Source: a bacterium (GTDB taxonomy: Bacteria; 4484-113; JAFGCY01). Taken from it: 64,000 bases of DNA. Of this stretch, positions 43,310 through 52,361 are shown piece after piece (positions within the stretch are counted from its first letter, which is position 1; each line of letters begins with the position of its first letter). The translations under genes and the position numbers were made by a program. Location: NCBI GenBank assembly GCA_020849855.1, contig JADZFO010000009.1, positions 1 to 64,000 of the forward strand, given 5' to 3'. The notes below the pieces were generated by a model. That model was not told the DNA's origin, made no database searches, and worked only from the letters and a program-made list of their open reading frames with translations.

Positions 43310-44407
43310 ATGGCGAGCCATATCCGGCCGGGGAGAGTTCAGCGGTGCAAGGCGGCCCAGCCCCTGCGCGCGGGTTTCACCCTGGTCGAGCTGCTTGTCG
43401 TCATCCTGATCATCTCAGTGCTGATCATTGCGCTGATCCCGGTGGTCAGGAACGCCCAGCAAAAGGCCAAGGAACAGGCGGTGCGCACGAACTGCGCCGG
43501 CATTGAGGCCGCCCTGTCTGTGTATGCCCAGAACCACGGGGGCAACTTCCCCGGAGTGGCGATTGATGTCATGAGCCCCCTGCGCGGCCAGGCCCTGGGA
43601 GACCCGGACCTGTATAACCGCCCGGTGGGCCTGGACTTCCCTTCCCCCGGCGAGGTCTCCCAGGCCGTGATCGGCGCTGAGGGCCACCGCAACCTGAATG
43701 CCACGGCCCTGACCCAGCAGCTGCGCGACGCCAAGAACACGCAGCTGGTGGCCGGCAATATCGACTACCCGCGCTACTTCGACGAGCTGATGCGCAGCGG
43801 CGCCATCCAGGACTATCCGCACAACCCCTTCAGCGGTTTCGGACAGAACACCTCGATGCGTAACATCTTCGGCTTCCGCGCCGTGCCGACCGCGCTCGAC
43901 TTCACCGACATCGCCACCCTTAACGATCCTGACAACTTCGAGACCGCCCTGCTGGTCCCGGAGAAGCCGATTGTGATGCCCGGCCTGCTGAAGTCCATCG
44001 ACCCGGTGACCAACCGGGCCTGGATCACGCATATGAACTATGCCCTGCCGGTGCTGAACTTCATTCCCGAGGCCTTCAGCGATTCGCTGGCCTTCGGCCC
44101 CGGTGAGGACAAGTACTTCTCGCCGGGCGACTTCGCCTATGTGCCGATCCTCTCGGAAAGCGCTTACAGCCAGACGGATGACGGCGTGACCCTGCGCAAC
44201 GAGTCCTATCTGTGGGGCACGCAGGTCAGCGGCTATCTGCTCTTTGGCTATGGCTCCGGCGAGGGCCAGGACGCCGCCATCCGCAAGGAGCAGGAGAAGT
44301 TCGCCGAGACCGGCCTGCCGGGCTATGGCGCGCCGGGCGTGGACACGCGCCACGAGCTGATCGTCCTGCAGTGCTTCGAGGGCGCCGTTTACTTCAACCG
44401 CTCCTAG
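43310..44407 (+). CDS. prepilin-like protein with type IV N-methylation motif
   Basis: ATG 43310 has AAGGAG 12 nt upstream and TATAAA at 43273. The leader of 22 residues ends AG, then FTLVELLVVILIISVLIIAL: a class III signal cut before Phe by prepilin peptidase, Glu at +5. At about 366 residues it is much longer than a major pilin. The globular part has IEAALSVYAQNHGGNFPG and YPHNPFSGFG, as in type II secretion pseudopilins. Assembly partners are not in the window. Confidence 0.88.
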   Translation: MASHIRPGRVQRCKAAQPLRAGFTLVELLVVILIISVLIIALIPVVRNAQQKAKEQAVRTNCAGIEAALSVYAQNHGGNFPGVAIDVMSPLRGQALGDPDLYNRPVGLDFPSPGEVSQAVIGAEGHRNLNATALTQQLRDAKNTQLVAGNIDYPRYFDELMRSGAIQDYPHNPFSGFGQNTSMRNIFGFRAVPTALDFTDIATLNDPDNFETALLVPEKPIVMPGLLKSIDPVTNRAWITHMNYALPVLNFIPEAFSDSLAFGPGEDKYFSPGDFAYVPILSESAYSQTDDGVTLRNESYLWGTQVSGYLLFGYGSGEGQDAAIRKEQEKFAETGLPGYGAPGVDTRHELIVLQCFEGAVYFNRS

Positions 44408-44731
44408 TCTTCAGCACACCGCACTAACCTGAAAGCAGTCCCAGACCTGCCCGGGCGCGCGTTTGCCTGCAGCTCTCCCTTGGACTGCTTTGCGGCGATT
44501 TCACCATACTTGCTTCCGCTTATCACCCCGGGGGATTAAGTTTCCGCCCCGCTGTGCCGTTGAAACACAAAGGGAACCACAGCGCAGAGCGTAACAGGGT
44601 CAAACCTGAAGCAAAGACGCCACAAGGAGGTGAGCGCCCGGGTGATAAGCCCGCTGTGGAGCCTGATGGACACCTAGCCACAATTGTCCGCTAGAGCCCG
44701 AGGGCTCACTTTACGTTCACGGAGGAACGAA
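44408..44731 (+). other. intergenic region and flagellin leader
   Basis: No gene seen. It holds the sigma-28-like promoter at 44536-44563 and about 160 nt of transcribed leader ending in GGAGG (44721-44725), 6 nt before the flagellin ATG. Confidence 0.6.
44536..44563 (+). promoter_or_regulatory. sigma-28 (FliA)-type promoter
   Basis: TTAAGTTT, 12-nt spacer, GCCGTTGA, against the family consensus TAAAGTTT-N11-GCCGATAA (13 of 16 bases). Confidence 0.5.
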
Positions 44732-47440
44732 ATGTCGGTAATGCGTATCTACCAGAACCCGGTAGCGCTTAATGCTAACCGTAATCTGAAGATTACGGGT
44801 ACGTCCATGTCCAAGAGCCTCGAGCGCATGAGCTCAGGCCTTCGCATCAACCGCGCCGCCGATGACGCCGCCGGCCTGTCCATCAGCGAAAAGCTGCGTG
44901 GCCAGATCCGCGGCCTGAACCGCGCCAGCTCCAACGCCCTGGACGGCATCAGCCTGATCCAGACCGCGGAAGGCGCCCTCAACGAGACGCACAGCATCCT
45001 GCAGCGCATGCGCGAGCTGAGCGTCCAGGCGGCCAACGGTATCTACACCGCGGGCGACCGCCAGGCGATCCAGAGCGAAGTCAGCCAGCTGACCGACGAG
45101 ATCAACCGCATCGCCAAGACCACCGAGTTCAACACCAAGTCGCTGCTGGACGGCACCATGGGTGCCCTGATCTCCACCGACGACTACACCAAGGTGCGTG
45201 CGGCGGTCGTGGGCGACGTGGGTGACGGCGGCAACTTCGTGCTGAAGGCCGTGGCCAAGACCGTCGGCCAGATGCAGATCCAGAAGACCGACGTCTTCTC
45301 CACCACGCAGGCGACTGACGCGGTGGGCAAGATCAACTACCTGGCGACCCTGCGCGCGGATGCCACCATCGCCACCGCCGGCCCTGACGGCGTGGGCAAC
45401 ACCGGCATCTACCAGGTCGAGGTCAATGCTGCTGCGGGCGGCTCTGTCGCCGTCAACAGCGCGGTGGACGGCACGATCCGCATGACGGCCTCTTCGCTGG
45501 CCGGCGGCGGTCTCTCCCTGGCCAACACCCTGCAGGGCAACGAGCTCAGCGACGGCGACAAGTTCCTGTTCACGGTCAACACCGGCTCCGGCGTGGCCAC
45601 GGTCTCCGTGGGCATCTCCGTCGGTACGACCCTGACCTCGCTTGCCGCCCTGATGAGCAACGCCCTGGGTACCTACGTCAGCACCGTGGGCTTCAACGCC
45701 AACGGCCAGATCTCGGTGGCCTTCTCGGCCGCCGGCCGCAGCGTCCTTGACACCAAGTTTGTTGATGTCGACGGCTCCGGCAGCCAGTTCTACCTCAGCT
45801 TCGGCTCGGGTACGGCGGCTACCAGCAATGCCTTCTACAGCAACGCGACGGTGTCCTTCTTCAACAACGGCGCGGCCTGGAGCGGCACCCTGTCGGCGGC
45901 CCGTGCCGGCGCCGGCCAGCTCTTCAGCATCGGCGACCCGGCCGGCGGCTCGGTGGGTACCGTGCATGTCCGCTTCGATGTGCGCCATGACTGGAGCACC
46001 ATCTCCGTCGCGGGTACATCCACCAGCGACACGGTGAAGTGGGGCAAGAACGGCGGAAACAGCCTGCAGGACTACGGCCAGGTCTGGCAGACCGGCCCGG
46101 TGCCCAGCAACGGCACCTTCCTGGTCAGCGCGGTTAGCGCCCGCACCTATGCGGTCTTCGAGTTCGACAACCAGGCCTATACCAGCCTGGTGGCAGGCGG
46201 CACCGACCAGAACATCGCCCTGGCCGCGGCCCGCGGCAACGCGATCAGCAACGCCAGCGGCGGTACGACGACTTCCATCGGCGAGACCTTCCGCGGCGTG
46301 GCTGGCGAGGCCCTGGAGAACGTGCGCTTCGCGGTCGACGGCATCATGCAGGCCGGCGAGACGGCCACCTTCAACATCAGCACCAACAACGTGCTGACCG
46401 GTGACCAGAGCAACACGCTGGCCAGCCTCAACCGCTTCCAGCAGTTCGGCGTCTTCAACGGCAAGAACAATGTCGACTTCCAGATGTACCTGCGCGGCAC
46501 CAACAAGTCCGTGACGGTCAACATCTCCAAGAACGACAGCTTTGAGGACCTTGCCAACAAGATCAGCCTGGCCCTGTACAACACCAACGGCACGGGCCTG
46601 ATCAACAGCGGCATCCTCAACCCGCAGGAGCTGCCGGACCTGGTCCACGTCAACACCATCGGCAACGCCAAGGGCACCATGTCGATCACAACCGCGATCC
46701 CCGGCGCCGAAGTCGTCTTCGCTGGTGACGAGGGCCTGCTCAAGGCGCTGTCGCTGATCGAGGTTCAGGAGGGCAAGGCCCCGATCTACTCGGTCAACGC
46801 CTTCAACCTTGAGAAGAATGCCTCGGTCGGCAGCCGCATCGTTGACTCCAACGAGATCACCGGCCTGCTGCCCGGCCTGCGCGTGTTCTTCGACAACACC
46901 CTGGGCCTGAAGATGGATCCCCAGCCCCCGACGGATGCCGCCGGCGGCGCCAACGACCTCACCACCTTTGGCTACAAGAAGGCCTTCGAGCGCCCGACTG
47001 TCAGCCTGAGCGGTGCGGTGGAGACCTTCTTCGTCCACGTTGCCCCGCGCGACTTCACCCTGCAGATCGGCGCCAACGAGGGCCAGACGATCTCCAGCTT
47101 CATCGGCGACATGGGCGCTGAGGCGCTGGGCGTCGAGGGCCTGCTCGTGGTGGATAGCGAGCTCGCGCAGAAGTCGATCAGCGTTGTTGATGAGGCGATC
47201 AACCGCGTCAGCAGCCAGCGGTCCCGCTTGGGCGCGATCCAGAACCGTCTGGAGAGCACCATCCGCAACCTGGATGTCGCTGGCGAGAACCTGACCGCTT
47301 CGGAAAGCCGCATCCGCGACACCGACGTCGCCGCGGACTCGCTGCTGATGACGCGCAACCAGATCCTGCAGCAGGCCGGCACCGCCGCCCTGGCGCAGGC
47401 CAACCAGCTGCCGCAGGCTGCCCTGCAGCTCCTGCGTTAA
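44732..47440 (+). CDS. fliC: flagellin, 902 residues
   Basis: GGAGG precedes ATG 44732. Residues about 1-150 are the conserved D0/D1 helices (ANRNLKITGTSMSKSLERMSSGLRINRAADDAAGL is split by none of the repeats) and about 800-902 the C-terminal half (NLDVAGENLTASESRIRDTD and LLMTRNQILQQAGTAALAQANQ). Between lie ~650 residues of Ser/Thr/Gly/Asn-rich beta-structure, facing outward in the filament; usual flagellins total 280-550. The filament subunit is exported by the flagellar type III system. An intrinsic terminator follows. Confidence 0.95.
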   Translation: MSVMRIYQNPVALNANRNLKITGTSMSKSLERMSSGLRINRAADDAAGLSISEKLRGQIRGLNRASSNALDGISLIQTAEGALNETHSILQRMRELSVQAANGIYTAGDRQAIQSEVSQLTDEINRIAKTTEFNTKSLLDGTMGALISTDDYTKVRAAVVGDVGDGGNFVLKAVAKTVGQMQIQKTDVFSTTQATDAVGKINYLATLRADATIATAGPDGVGNTGIYQVEVNAAAGGSVAVNSAVDGTIRMTASSLAGGGLSLANTLQGNELSDGDKFLFTVNTGSGVATVSVGISVGTTLTSLAALMSNALGTYVSTVGFNANGQISVAFSAAGRSVLDTKFVDVDGSGSQFYLSFGSGTAATSNAFYSNATVSFFNNGAAWSGTLSAARAGAGQLFSIGDPAGGSVGTVHVRFDVRHDWSTISVAGTSTSDTVKWGKNGGNSLQDYGQVWQTGPVPSNGTFLVSAVSARTYAVFEFDNQAYTSLVAGGTDQNIALAAARGNAISNASGGTTTSIGETFRGVAGEALENVRFAVDGIMQAGETATFNISTNNVLTGDQSNTLASLNRFQQFGVFNGKNNVDFQMYLRGTNKSVTVNISKNDSFEDLANKISLALYNTNGTGLINSGILNPQELPDLVHVNTIGNAKGTMSITTAIPGAEVVFAGDEGLLKALSLIEVQEGKAPIYSVNAFNLEKNASVGSRIVDSNEITGLLPGLRVFFDNTLGLKMDPQPPTDAAGGANDLTTFGYKKAFERPTVSLSGAVETFFVHVAPRDFTLQIGANEGQTISSFIGDMGAEALGVEGLLVVDSELAQKSISVVDEAINRVSSQRSRLGAIQNRLESTIRNLDVAGENLTASESRIRDTDVAADSLLMTRNQILQQAGTAALAQANQLPQAALQLLR

Positions 47441-47508
47441 GCGATCCAGCTCCGGCTGGGATCAGGAACTACCACTCAGCTCATTCGGTAAGTGGAGCAG
47501 AACGCAAG

Positions 47509-47540
47509 GCCCCCCGGGAAACCGGGGGGCTCTTTGCTTT
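47509..47540 (+). terminator. intrinsic terminator of the flagellin gene
   Basis: 9-bp stem GCCCCCCGG / CCGGGGGGC closed by a GAAA loop, followed by TCTTTGCTTT. Confidence 0.9.
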
Positions 47541-47552
47541 CAACACCAAAGT

Positions 47553-48755
47553 TTAGTTTGAGTCCTTCGCATAAGTGACATCACAGTACGCATGCCAGTC
47601 CTGCATGGAGGAAAAGCCACGGTAACTGATACTTCCACGCTTTGCGATAGAGGTGAGGAATCGCCTTAGACGTTGCCGCTTCTCCTCAGAGGTATCTATG
47701 TGCTCTACTTGTATTGGTTGACCAGTTCTCTCTTGAAGTCTCCACGAGTCCCGAAGGCTTGTAGTCACCACACTTCTTATTGCTATGTCATTCTCAGCAA
47801 AACCATAACCGATCAAGATAAGCCTCTTGGCAAAGTAGATGTCCCATTGGAGTTGCCCTAATGCTTTCGTTGAATAGAACCTCGAGTTGTAGTCTTTCAA
47901 CGTTAAAGGAGGAAAGATCGCGGGCCTAACCATTGCTCCGCAAAGGGGACAGTGGGTCGTCAACCATCCAAATGAACTTCTACGGTCGCGGAATTCGGCA
48001 ATCTTCACATTCGGATTCCAGTACGAGGGGCATTCTGTGCGCTGACACTCTGACCAATTGATACTGCCATGTAGTTTCACCACGTTGTACTGAAATCTAA
48101 AGCGATCCTCCTCGCTCAGATCTTTGGGCTCGTGGAATAAACGCTGCTGTTCTATCGCCTTTGAGTACATTGACCGACATGATGGCAATGAGGTTCTAAC
48201 TCCCTCTTCCGCTGCTAGGTAGCAATCCTCAAGTAGGTTGTCATAGTTTGTGGTATGGATCATCGAGCCAAAAGGCAGCTGCTTCAAGAATTTCTCTACT
48301 GTTAGAGCCATCTTGTTTCTATCCGCCTGGCAAAAGTAGAAGACATCAAGAACTCGTGCCAAGAAGAAGGACATTTCAAGAAGAGCTTCTTGAGCATTGT
48401 GACGGCTTGCCTGAAGCCTTGACGCATCAGCTGAAATCGCCATGCAGTAGGAGAGCATGGTCTCAAAGTTAGCGGCTTCTTGCGAGAGCGGATCCACCCA
48501 GCCCATATTGTCCTTAGGCGAGATCATGCCCATTTCATCTTCAAGGATCGACCTAATAGCTCCCGGGATCCTCTTGTACCATGGTTTGCGGAGTCTCTTA
48601 TCTTCCTTTGCTCTGATAAGTGGATCTGCAACTGCCCGACTGATTGTCTCCCACGACAAGATCTGCGCAGAAGTTGGATATACTTCGGAGCAATCCAAGC
48701 TCATGGCTCGACTGAACCCTGATCCGAGGAGCGCTACTGTCTTTAGGCTGTTCAT
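47553..48755 (-). CDS. SIR2-like domain protein, possible defence gene
   Basis: 400 residues from ATG 48755 (GTG 48761 is possible; TACAAT lies 8 nt before it). SIR2 hallmarks: LLGSGFSRAM near the start, HTTNYDNLLE, VVKLHGSINW, and ILIGYGFAENDIAI. Two Cys pairs (CQRTEC and HCPLC) resemble the zinc site. Stand-alone SIR2-like proteins of this layout are often NAD-degrading effectors of antiphage systems. No helicase, Argonaute or second defence gene is adjacent. Clearly lower GC than flagellin and flhB on either side, suggesting insertion between flagellar genes. Confidence 0.8.
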   Translation of the reverse strand: MNSLKTVALLGSGFSRAMSLDCSEVYPTSAQILSWETISRAVADPLIRAKEDKRLRKPWYKRIPGAIRSILEDEMGMISPKDNMGWVDPLSQEAANFETMLSYCMAISADASRLQASRHNAQEALLEMSFFLARVLDVFYFCQADRNKMALTVEKFLKQLPFGSMIHTTNYDNLLEDCYLAAEEGVRTSLPSCRSMYSKAIEQQRLFHEPKDLSEEDRFRFQYNVVKLHGSINWSECQRTECPSYWNPNVKIAEFRDRRSSFGWLTTHCPLCGAMVRPAIFPPLTLKDYNSRFYSTKALGQLQWDIYFAKRLILIGYGFAENDIAIRSVVTTSLRDSWRLQERTGQPIQVEHIDTSEEKRQRLRRFLTSIAKRGSISYRGFSSMQDWHAYCDVTYAKDSN

Positions 48756-48819
48756 GGACACAACATGCGATTGTATCTCGGTGGCAGAGTCACCATCTAC
48801 TAGTTACTCAAGATGACAA

Positions 48820-49899
48820 CTACCCTGCCTTCCCGGTTAGCTTGCGCTTCAGGCGTTCATCCGACTTGGCCAGCTGGGCCAGGATCTTCGCCACCGCGGC
48901 AAAGAGCGCCGCCGGGATATAGTCCTCTAGGCGGGTCGGGTAGAGCGCCCGGGCCAGTTCGGGCTGCTGGTACACAGGGATCGCCAGCGACTCCGCATAA
49001 CGGATGATGCGCAGGGCGGTGTAGTCCTTGCCCTTGGCCACCACCTTCGGCGCCGGCCAGTCCGCCTCATACTGCAGCGCCACGGCGTAGTGCGTGGGGT
49101 TGACGATGACGGCGTCGGCCTCCTTGATCGCGTCAAACATGCGGCTCATGGCGATCTTGCGGCCCATCTCGCGCAGGCGGCGCTTGATCATCGGGTCGCC
49201 TTCCTGGCTCTTGTACTCCTGCTTAATCTCTTCCTTGCTCATGCGGATGCTCTTTTCAAACTCGAAGCGCTGGTACATGTAGTCCAGGAGGGCCAGGACC
49301 AGCAGGGCCGCGCTGGAAAAAAGCCCGATGCGCAGGCCGGTGGCGACGCCAAGGTTAAGCGCGGTGACCGGGTCCATGTACATGCTGGCCATCACCCGCG
49401 GGATGACCGCGCCCAGCACGCCAAAGGCCACCATGCCGATCAGCACAAGTTTCAGCACACCCTTGCCCAGCTCGATCAGCGAGCGCATGCCCACCAGGCG
49501 CGAGAAGCCCTTCAGGGGGTCGAGCTTGCCGAAGTTGGGGCTGAGGGGCTGGGTGCTGAAGTGCAGGCCGACCTGCAGCAGGTTGGCCAGGATCGCCGCG
49601 CCGGAGGTGATGAGCAGGAAGGGCGCTACGGTCAGCAGGAGCTGCTTGAGGTGCGGCATGAATAGCTGCTCCACCTTCACCTGCGAGAAGTCCTCGGTGG
49701 AGATCTGGCCGAAGACCGTCGTAAAGTAGGCGCTGATCCCCTCGCCGGTGCGGATATTGAACATGCTCAGCAGCAGAAAGCCGGTGAAGAGCAGTACCGC
49801 GCTGACCAGCTCCATGGAGCGCGCCACCTGCCCGCGCTCCCGGGCCCGCTGTCGTTGTCGCGGGGTCGCAGGTTCGGTGCGGCTGCCTTCAGAGGACAT
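48820..49899 (-). CDS. flhB: flagellar biosynthesis protein FlhB
   Basis: 359 residues: start TEPATPRQRQRARERGQVARS, four membrane segments within residues 30-215, then the cytoplasmic switch domain with the self-cleaving NPTHYAVAL and the downstream KGKDYTALRI. FlhB sits at the base of the flagellar type III export gate and switches export from rod/hook to filament proteins after cleavage at Asn-Pro. Its usual neighbours fliR and flhA are not in the window. It is divergent from tsaE. Confidence 0.93.
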   Translation of the reverse strand: MSSEGSRTEPATPRQRQRARERGQVARSMELVSAVLLFTGFLLLSMFNIRTGEGISAYFTTVFGQISTEDFSQVKVEQLFMPHLKQLLLTVAPFLLITSGAAILANLLQVGLHFSTQPLSPNFGKLDPLKGFSRLVGMRSLIELGKGVLKLVLIGMVAFGVLGAVIPRVMASMYMDPVTALNLGVATGLRIGLFSSAALLVLALLDYMYQRFEFEKSIRMSKEEIKQEYKSQEGDPMIKRRLREMGRKIAMSRMFDAIKEADAVIVNPTHYAVALQYEADWPAPKVVAKGKDYTALRIIRYAESLAIPVYQQPELARALYPTRLEDYIPAALFAAVAKILAQLAKSDERLKRKLTGKAG

Positions 49900-49951
49900 G
49901 CTGCATTATTCTAGCCGCGCAGCCGAAGGGGCGGGCGGCGCCAGTGCCGTT

Positions 49952-49957
49952 TACAAT
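49952..49957 (+). promoter_or_regulatory. -10 element of the tsaE-tsaB promoter
   Basis: TACAAT, 8 nt before the TTG start of tsaE; no Shine-Dalgarno sequence, so the message is leaderless or nearly so. Confidence 0.45.
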
Positions 49958-49965
49958 CCTCATCC

Positions 49966-50499
49966 TTGCAGCTTGAGTTCGAAAGCTTCGGCCCCGGGCA
50001 GACCCGCGCACTGGCGGCGGCGCTGGCCCGCGCGCTGCTGCGGCCGGGGGCGCTGGATGCGCAGCTGCCGGCGGTAGTGCTGCTGCTCAGCGGCGACTAT
50101 GGCAGCGGCAAGACCACCTTCATCCAGGGCCTCGCCGCGGCGCTGGGCATCGAGGGCGCTGTGCGCAGCCCCAGCTATCTGATCGTGAAAGTCTATGAGG
50201 AGGGCCGGCTGCGCCTGGTGCATGCCGACCTGTACCGCTCACAGTCGCCGGCTGACATTGAGGAACTGGGCCTGGATGAGCTGCTGCTGGACGGCGGCGG
50301 CGCAGGTCAGCGCGGGGCTGTGCTGGCGGTGGAGTGGCCGGGCGAGGAGCTGGCCCTGGCCCAGGAGCTGCCGCTGCTGCGCCTGCATCTGGCGGTGCGG
50401 GACGCCGAGACACGCACAATCACCCTGGACTGGGAGCCGGAGGCCGCCGAGCTGGTGCGGCTGCTGGTGGAGGAGTGGCGCAGTGCGTCTGCTGCTTGA
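49966..50499 (+). CDS. tsaE: tRNA threonylcarbamoyladenosine biosynthesis ATPase TsaE
   Basis: 177 residues from TTG. P-loop GDYGSGKTTF (about 44-53), RSPSYLIVKVYE, and LVHADLYR, the TsaE signature. TsaE is the ATPase that resets the TsaB-TsaD complex in t6A modification of ANN-decoding tRNAs. Length is slightly above the usual ~150 because of a hydrophobic spacer before the P-loop. tsaB overlaps the end by 17 nt; tsaD is not in the window. Confidence 0.92.
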   Translation: MQLEFESFGPGQTRALAAALARALLRPGALDAQLPAVVLLLSGDYGSGKTTFIQGLAAALGIEGAVRSPSYLIVKVYEEGRLRLVHADLYRSQSPADIEELGLDELLLDGGGAGQRGAVLAVEWPGEELALAQELPLLRLHLAVRDAETRTITLDWEPEAAELVRLLVEEWRSASAA

Positions 50500-51220
50500 C
50501 AGCTCGGGCCCCTGGCTGCTGGCGGCACTGGCCCTGCGCGGGCCAGCGGGCAGCAGCGGCAGCGCGGCCGATGAAGGCTGGACAGTGCTGGCGGAAGTGC
50601 GTGAACCGGGCCGCCCGCCCGAGGGCCGCGACATCGGCACAGTGGTGCAGGGCCTGCTTGAACAGGCCAGGGCCGCGAGCGGCCAAAACAGTCCGCCCGC
50701 TGATTCGGGTGCTGCGGCTGTCAGTTCCGTCATCGTCGGCCTTGGCCCTGGGTCTTTTATCGGCACGCGGGTGGCGATAAGTTACGCCAATGGCTTCGCC
50801 GCCGCCGCAGCGGGCGCTGAGCTTATCGGCGTGCCCTCGCTGGCTGCAATATCGCTGGCGCATGGCGGCCTGCCGGTGCTGCGGGATGCCCGCCGCGGGC
50901 AGTGGTACCTGCACCGCCCGCAGGCACCGCTGGAACAGCGGGACCAGGCCCTCGGCCTGCCGGCGCTGCTGATGCTGCTGCAGCAGGAAGGCCACGGCGA
51001 GCTGCTGCTGGAGGAGCCGGCCAGCATAGCGGCGCGTCCCGCCCGGCGCCCTGGCCCGCTGCGCAATGACCCCTTCGCCGAGCTTCAAGAGGCGGCTGCC
51101 ACGGCCGGGCTTAAGCTGACGCGCGTGCCCGGGCCCTCAGCCCTGGGCCTGCTGCGCGCAGCAGAGCAGGCCAGCGCCAGTGACTATGTAGAGCCGGTCT
51201 ACCTGCGCAGCTTCCTGTAG
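50483..51220 (+). CDS. tsaB: tRNA threonylcarbamoyladenosine biosynthesis protein TsaB
   Basis: 245 residues from GTG 50483 (GGAGGAG about 8 nt upstream, inside tsaE). The actin-like start is LLLDSSGPWLLAAL (usual LAIDTS); VIVGLGPGSFIGTRVAISYANGFA matches the TsaB GPGSFTGLRIG motif, with Ile and Thr changes. ELIGVPSLAAIS and EPVYLRSF at the end complete the family. TsaB is the scaffold partner of TsaD. The frame continues upstream to 50195 inside tsaE, which is not coding. Confidence 0.88.
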   Translation: MRLLLDSSGPWLLAALALRGPAGSSGSAADEGWTVLAEVREPGRPPEGRDIGTVVQGLLEQARAASGQNSPPADSGAAAVSSVIVGLGPGSFIGTRVAISYANGFAAAAAGAELIGVPSLAAISLAHGGLPVLRDARRGQWYLHRPQAPLEQRDQALGLPALLMLLQQEGHGELLLEEPASIAARPARRPGPLRNDPFAELQEAAATAGLKLTRVPGPSALGLLRAAEQASASDYVEPVYLRSFL

Positions 51221-51280
51221 CGCGGACAGCCTGCACTGAACCTATCGCAGGCAAAGGCAATGCTCTCTGTGTATCCCACC

Positions 51281-51322
51281 TCCTGCATCCTATCTCCTGT
51301 AACTCAGTGCCTCAGTGTCTCC
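51281..51322. repeat. degenerate heptamer array
   Basis: TCCTGCA, TCCTATC, TCCTGTA, ACTCAGT followed by CCTCAGT-like units, in the gap between tsaB and pyrF. Confidence 0.6.
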
Positions 51323-51416
51323 TGTTGGCTTCAGTGCCGCCCGGACTATCCAGGCTGCGTCAGCGCGCTGCCTCCGGCGGCGGCCCCGTGCCGGCCCGCG
51401 CTAAAATCCCTGCGCC

Positions 51417-52361
51417 ATGACAAGCCCCCCGAGCGTACATCCCGCCAACTTCGCCGACCGTCTAAGCACTGCGATCAAGCACAAGCAGTCGCGGGTGGTG
51501 GTGGGCCTTGACCCGGACTTCGACAAGCTGCCGGCGCCGCTCAAGGAGCTGGCCCGCAGCCAGGTCTCAACCGGCTCGGCAGTCCCCCTGTGGGCCATGC
51601 GCGAGTTCTGCGAGAAGATCATCAGCGCCACCCGGGCCAGCGCGGTGGCCTTCAAGCCGCAGATCGCCTTCTTCGAGCGTTATGGCTCGGCCGGCCTGGC
51701 GGTGCTGGAGCGCCTGCTGCATGACTACCGCGAGGAGATCTTCATCGTCGACTGCAAGCGCGGCGACATCGGCAATACCTCCAGCAGCTATGTGCAGGCC
51801 TACTTCGGCAGCGCAGCAGAGCCGGCGCCGCTGGACTGCGATGCCGTAACGCATAACGCCTACATGGGCCGCGATACCGTGGAGCCCTACTTCCAGCACC
51901 TGGCGGCGGACCGCGGCATGTTTGTGCTCTGCAAGACCAGCAACCCCGGCGCGGCGGACCTGCAGGACCTGCAGGCCGATGGCCGCGAGGTCTGCATGCA
52001 CATGGCGGCGCTGAGCTCGCAGTGGGGCGAGCCCTTTATCGGCCACAGCGGCTTCTCCAGCCTGGGCCTCGTTGTGGGCGCCACCTACCCCCGGGACGCG
52101 GCGCGGATCCGCAGCCTGGCGCCGCATTGCTACTTCCTGGTGCCGGGCCTGGAGACCCAGGGGGGCCGGCTGGACGACGCGGCGGCCTTCACCAACGCCG
52201 AGGGCCACGGCGCGGTGTTCAACTTCTCCCGCGCGGTGCTTTATGCCTATGCCTCCGGCCCCTTCGCGGATAGCTATGGCCCTGATCAGTACGCCCAGGC
52301 CGCGCACAAGGCCGCCGAGCACTACCGCCTCAGGCTCAACGAAGTGCTGGGGACGCCCTAA
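51417..52361 (+). CDS. pyrF: orotidine 5'-phosphate decarboxylase
   Basis: 314 residues, the longer (type 2) form. VVVGLDPDFDKLP at the start, the catalytic Lys in FIVDCKRGDIGNTS (family DxKxxD), FVLCKTSNPGA and YFLVPGLETQGG. It makes UMP from OMP in the last step of pyrimidine synthesis. TAAAAT lies 9 nt before the ATG with no Shine-Dalgarno sequence. Its TAA overlaps the ATG of the next gene by one base. Confidence 0.95.
   Translation: MTSPPSVHPANFADRLSTAIKHKQSRVVVGLDPDFDKLPAPLKELARSQVSTGSAVPLWAMREFCEKIISATRASAVAFKPQIAFFERYGSAGLAVLERLLHDYREEIFIVDCKRGDIGNTSSSYVQAYFGSAAEPAPLDCDAVTHNAYMGRDTVEPYFQHLAADRGMFVLCKTSNPGAADLQDLQADGREVCMHMAALSSQWGEPFIGHSGFSSLGLVVGATYPRDAARIRSLAPHCYFLVPGLETQGGRLDDAAAFTNAEGHGAVFNFSRAVLYAYASGPFADSYGPDQYAQAAHKAAEHYRLRLNEVLGTP

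Noticed and set aside
44575-44670. c-di-GMP-I (GEMM) riboswitch in the flagellin leader
   Set aside because: Short pieces such as AGGGTCAAACCT and GCAAAGACGCC recall the motif, but the order and the GAAA-tetraloop hairpin between them do not fit the consensus.
44834-47038. 734-residue open frame opposite flagellin
   Set aside because: Antisense shadow; residue composition mirrors the complement of the flagellin codons and no domain is visible.
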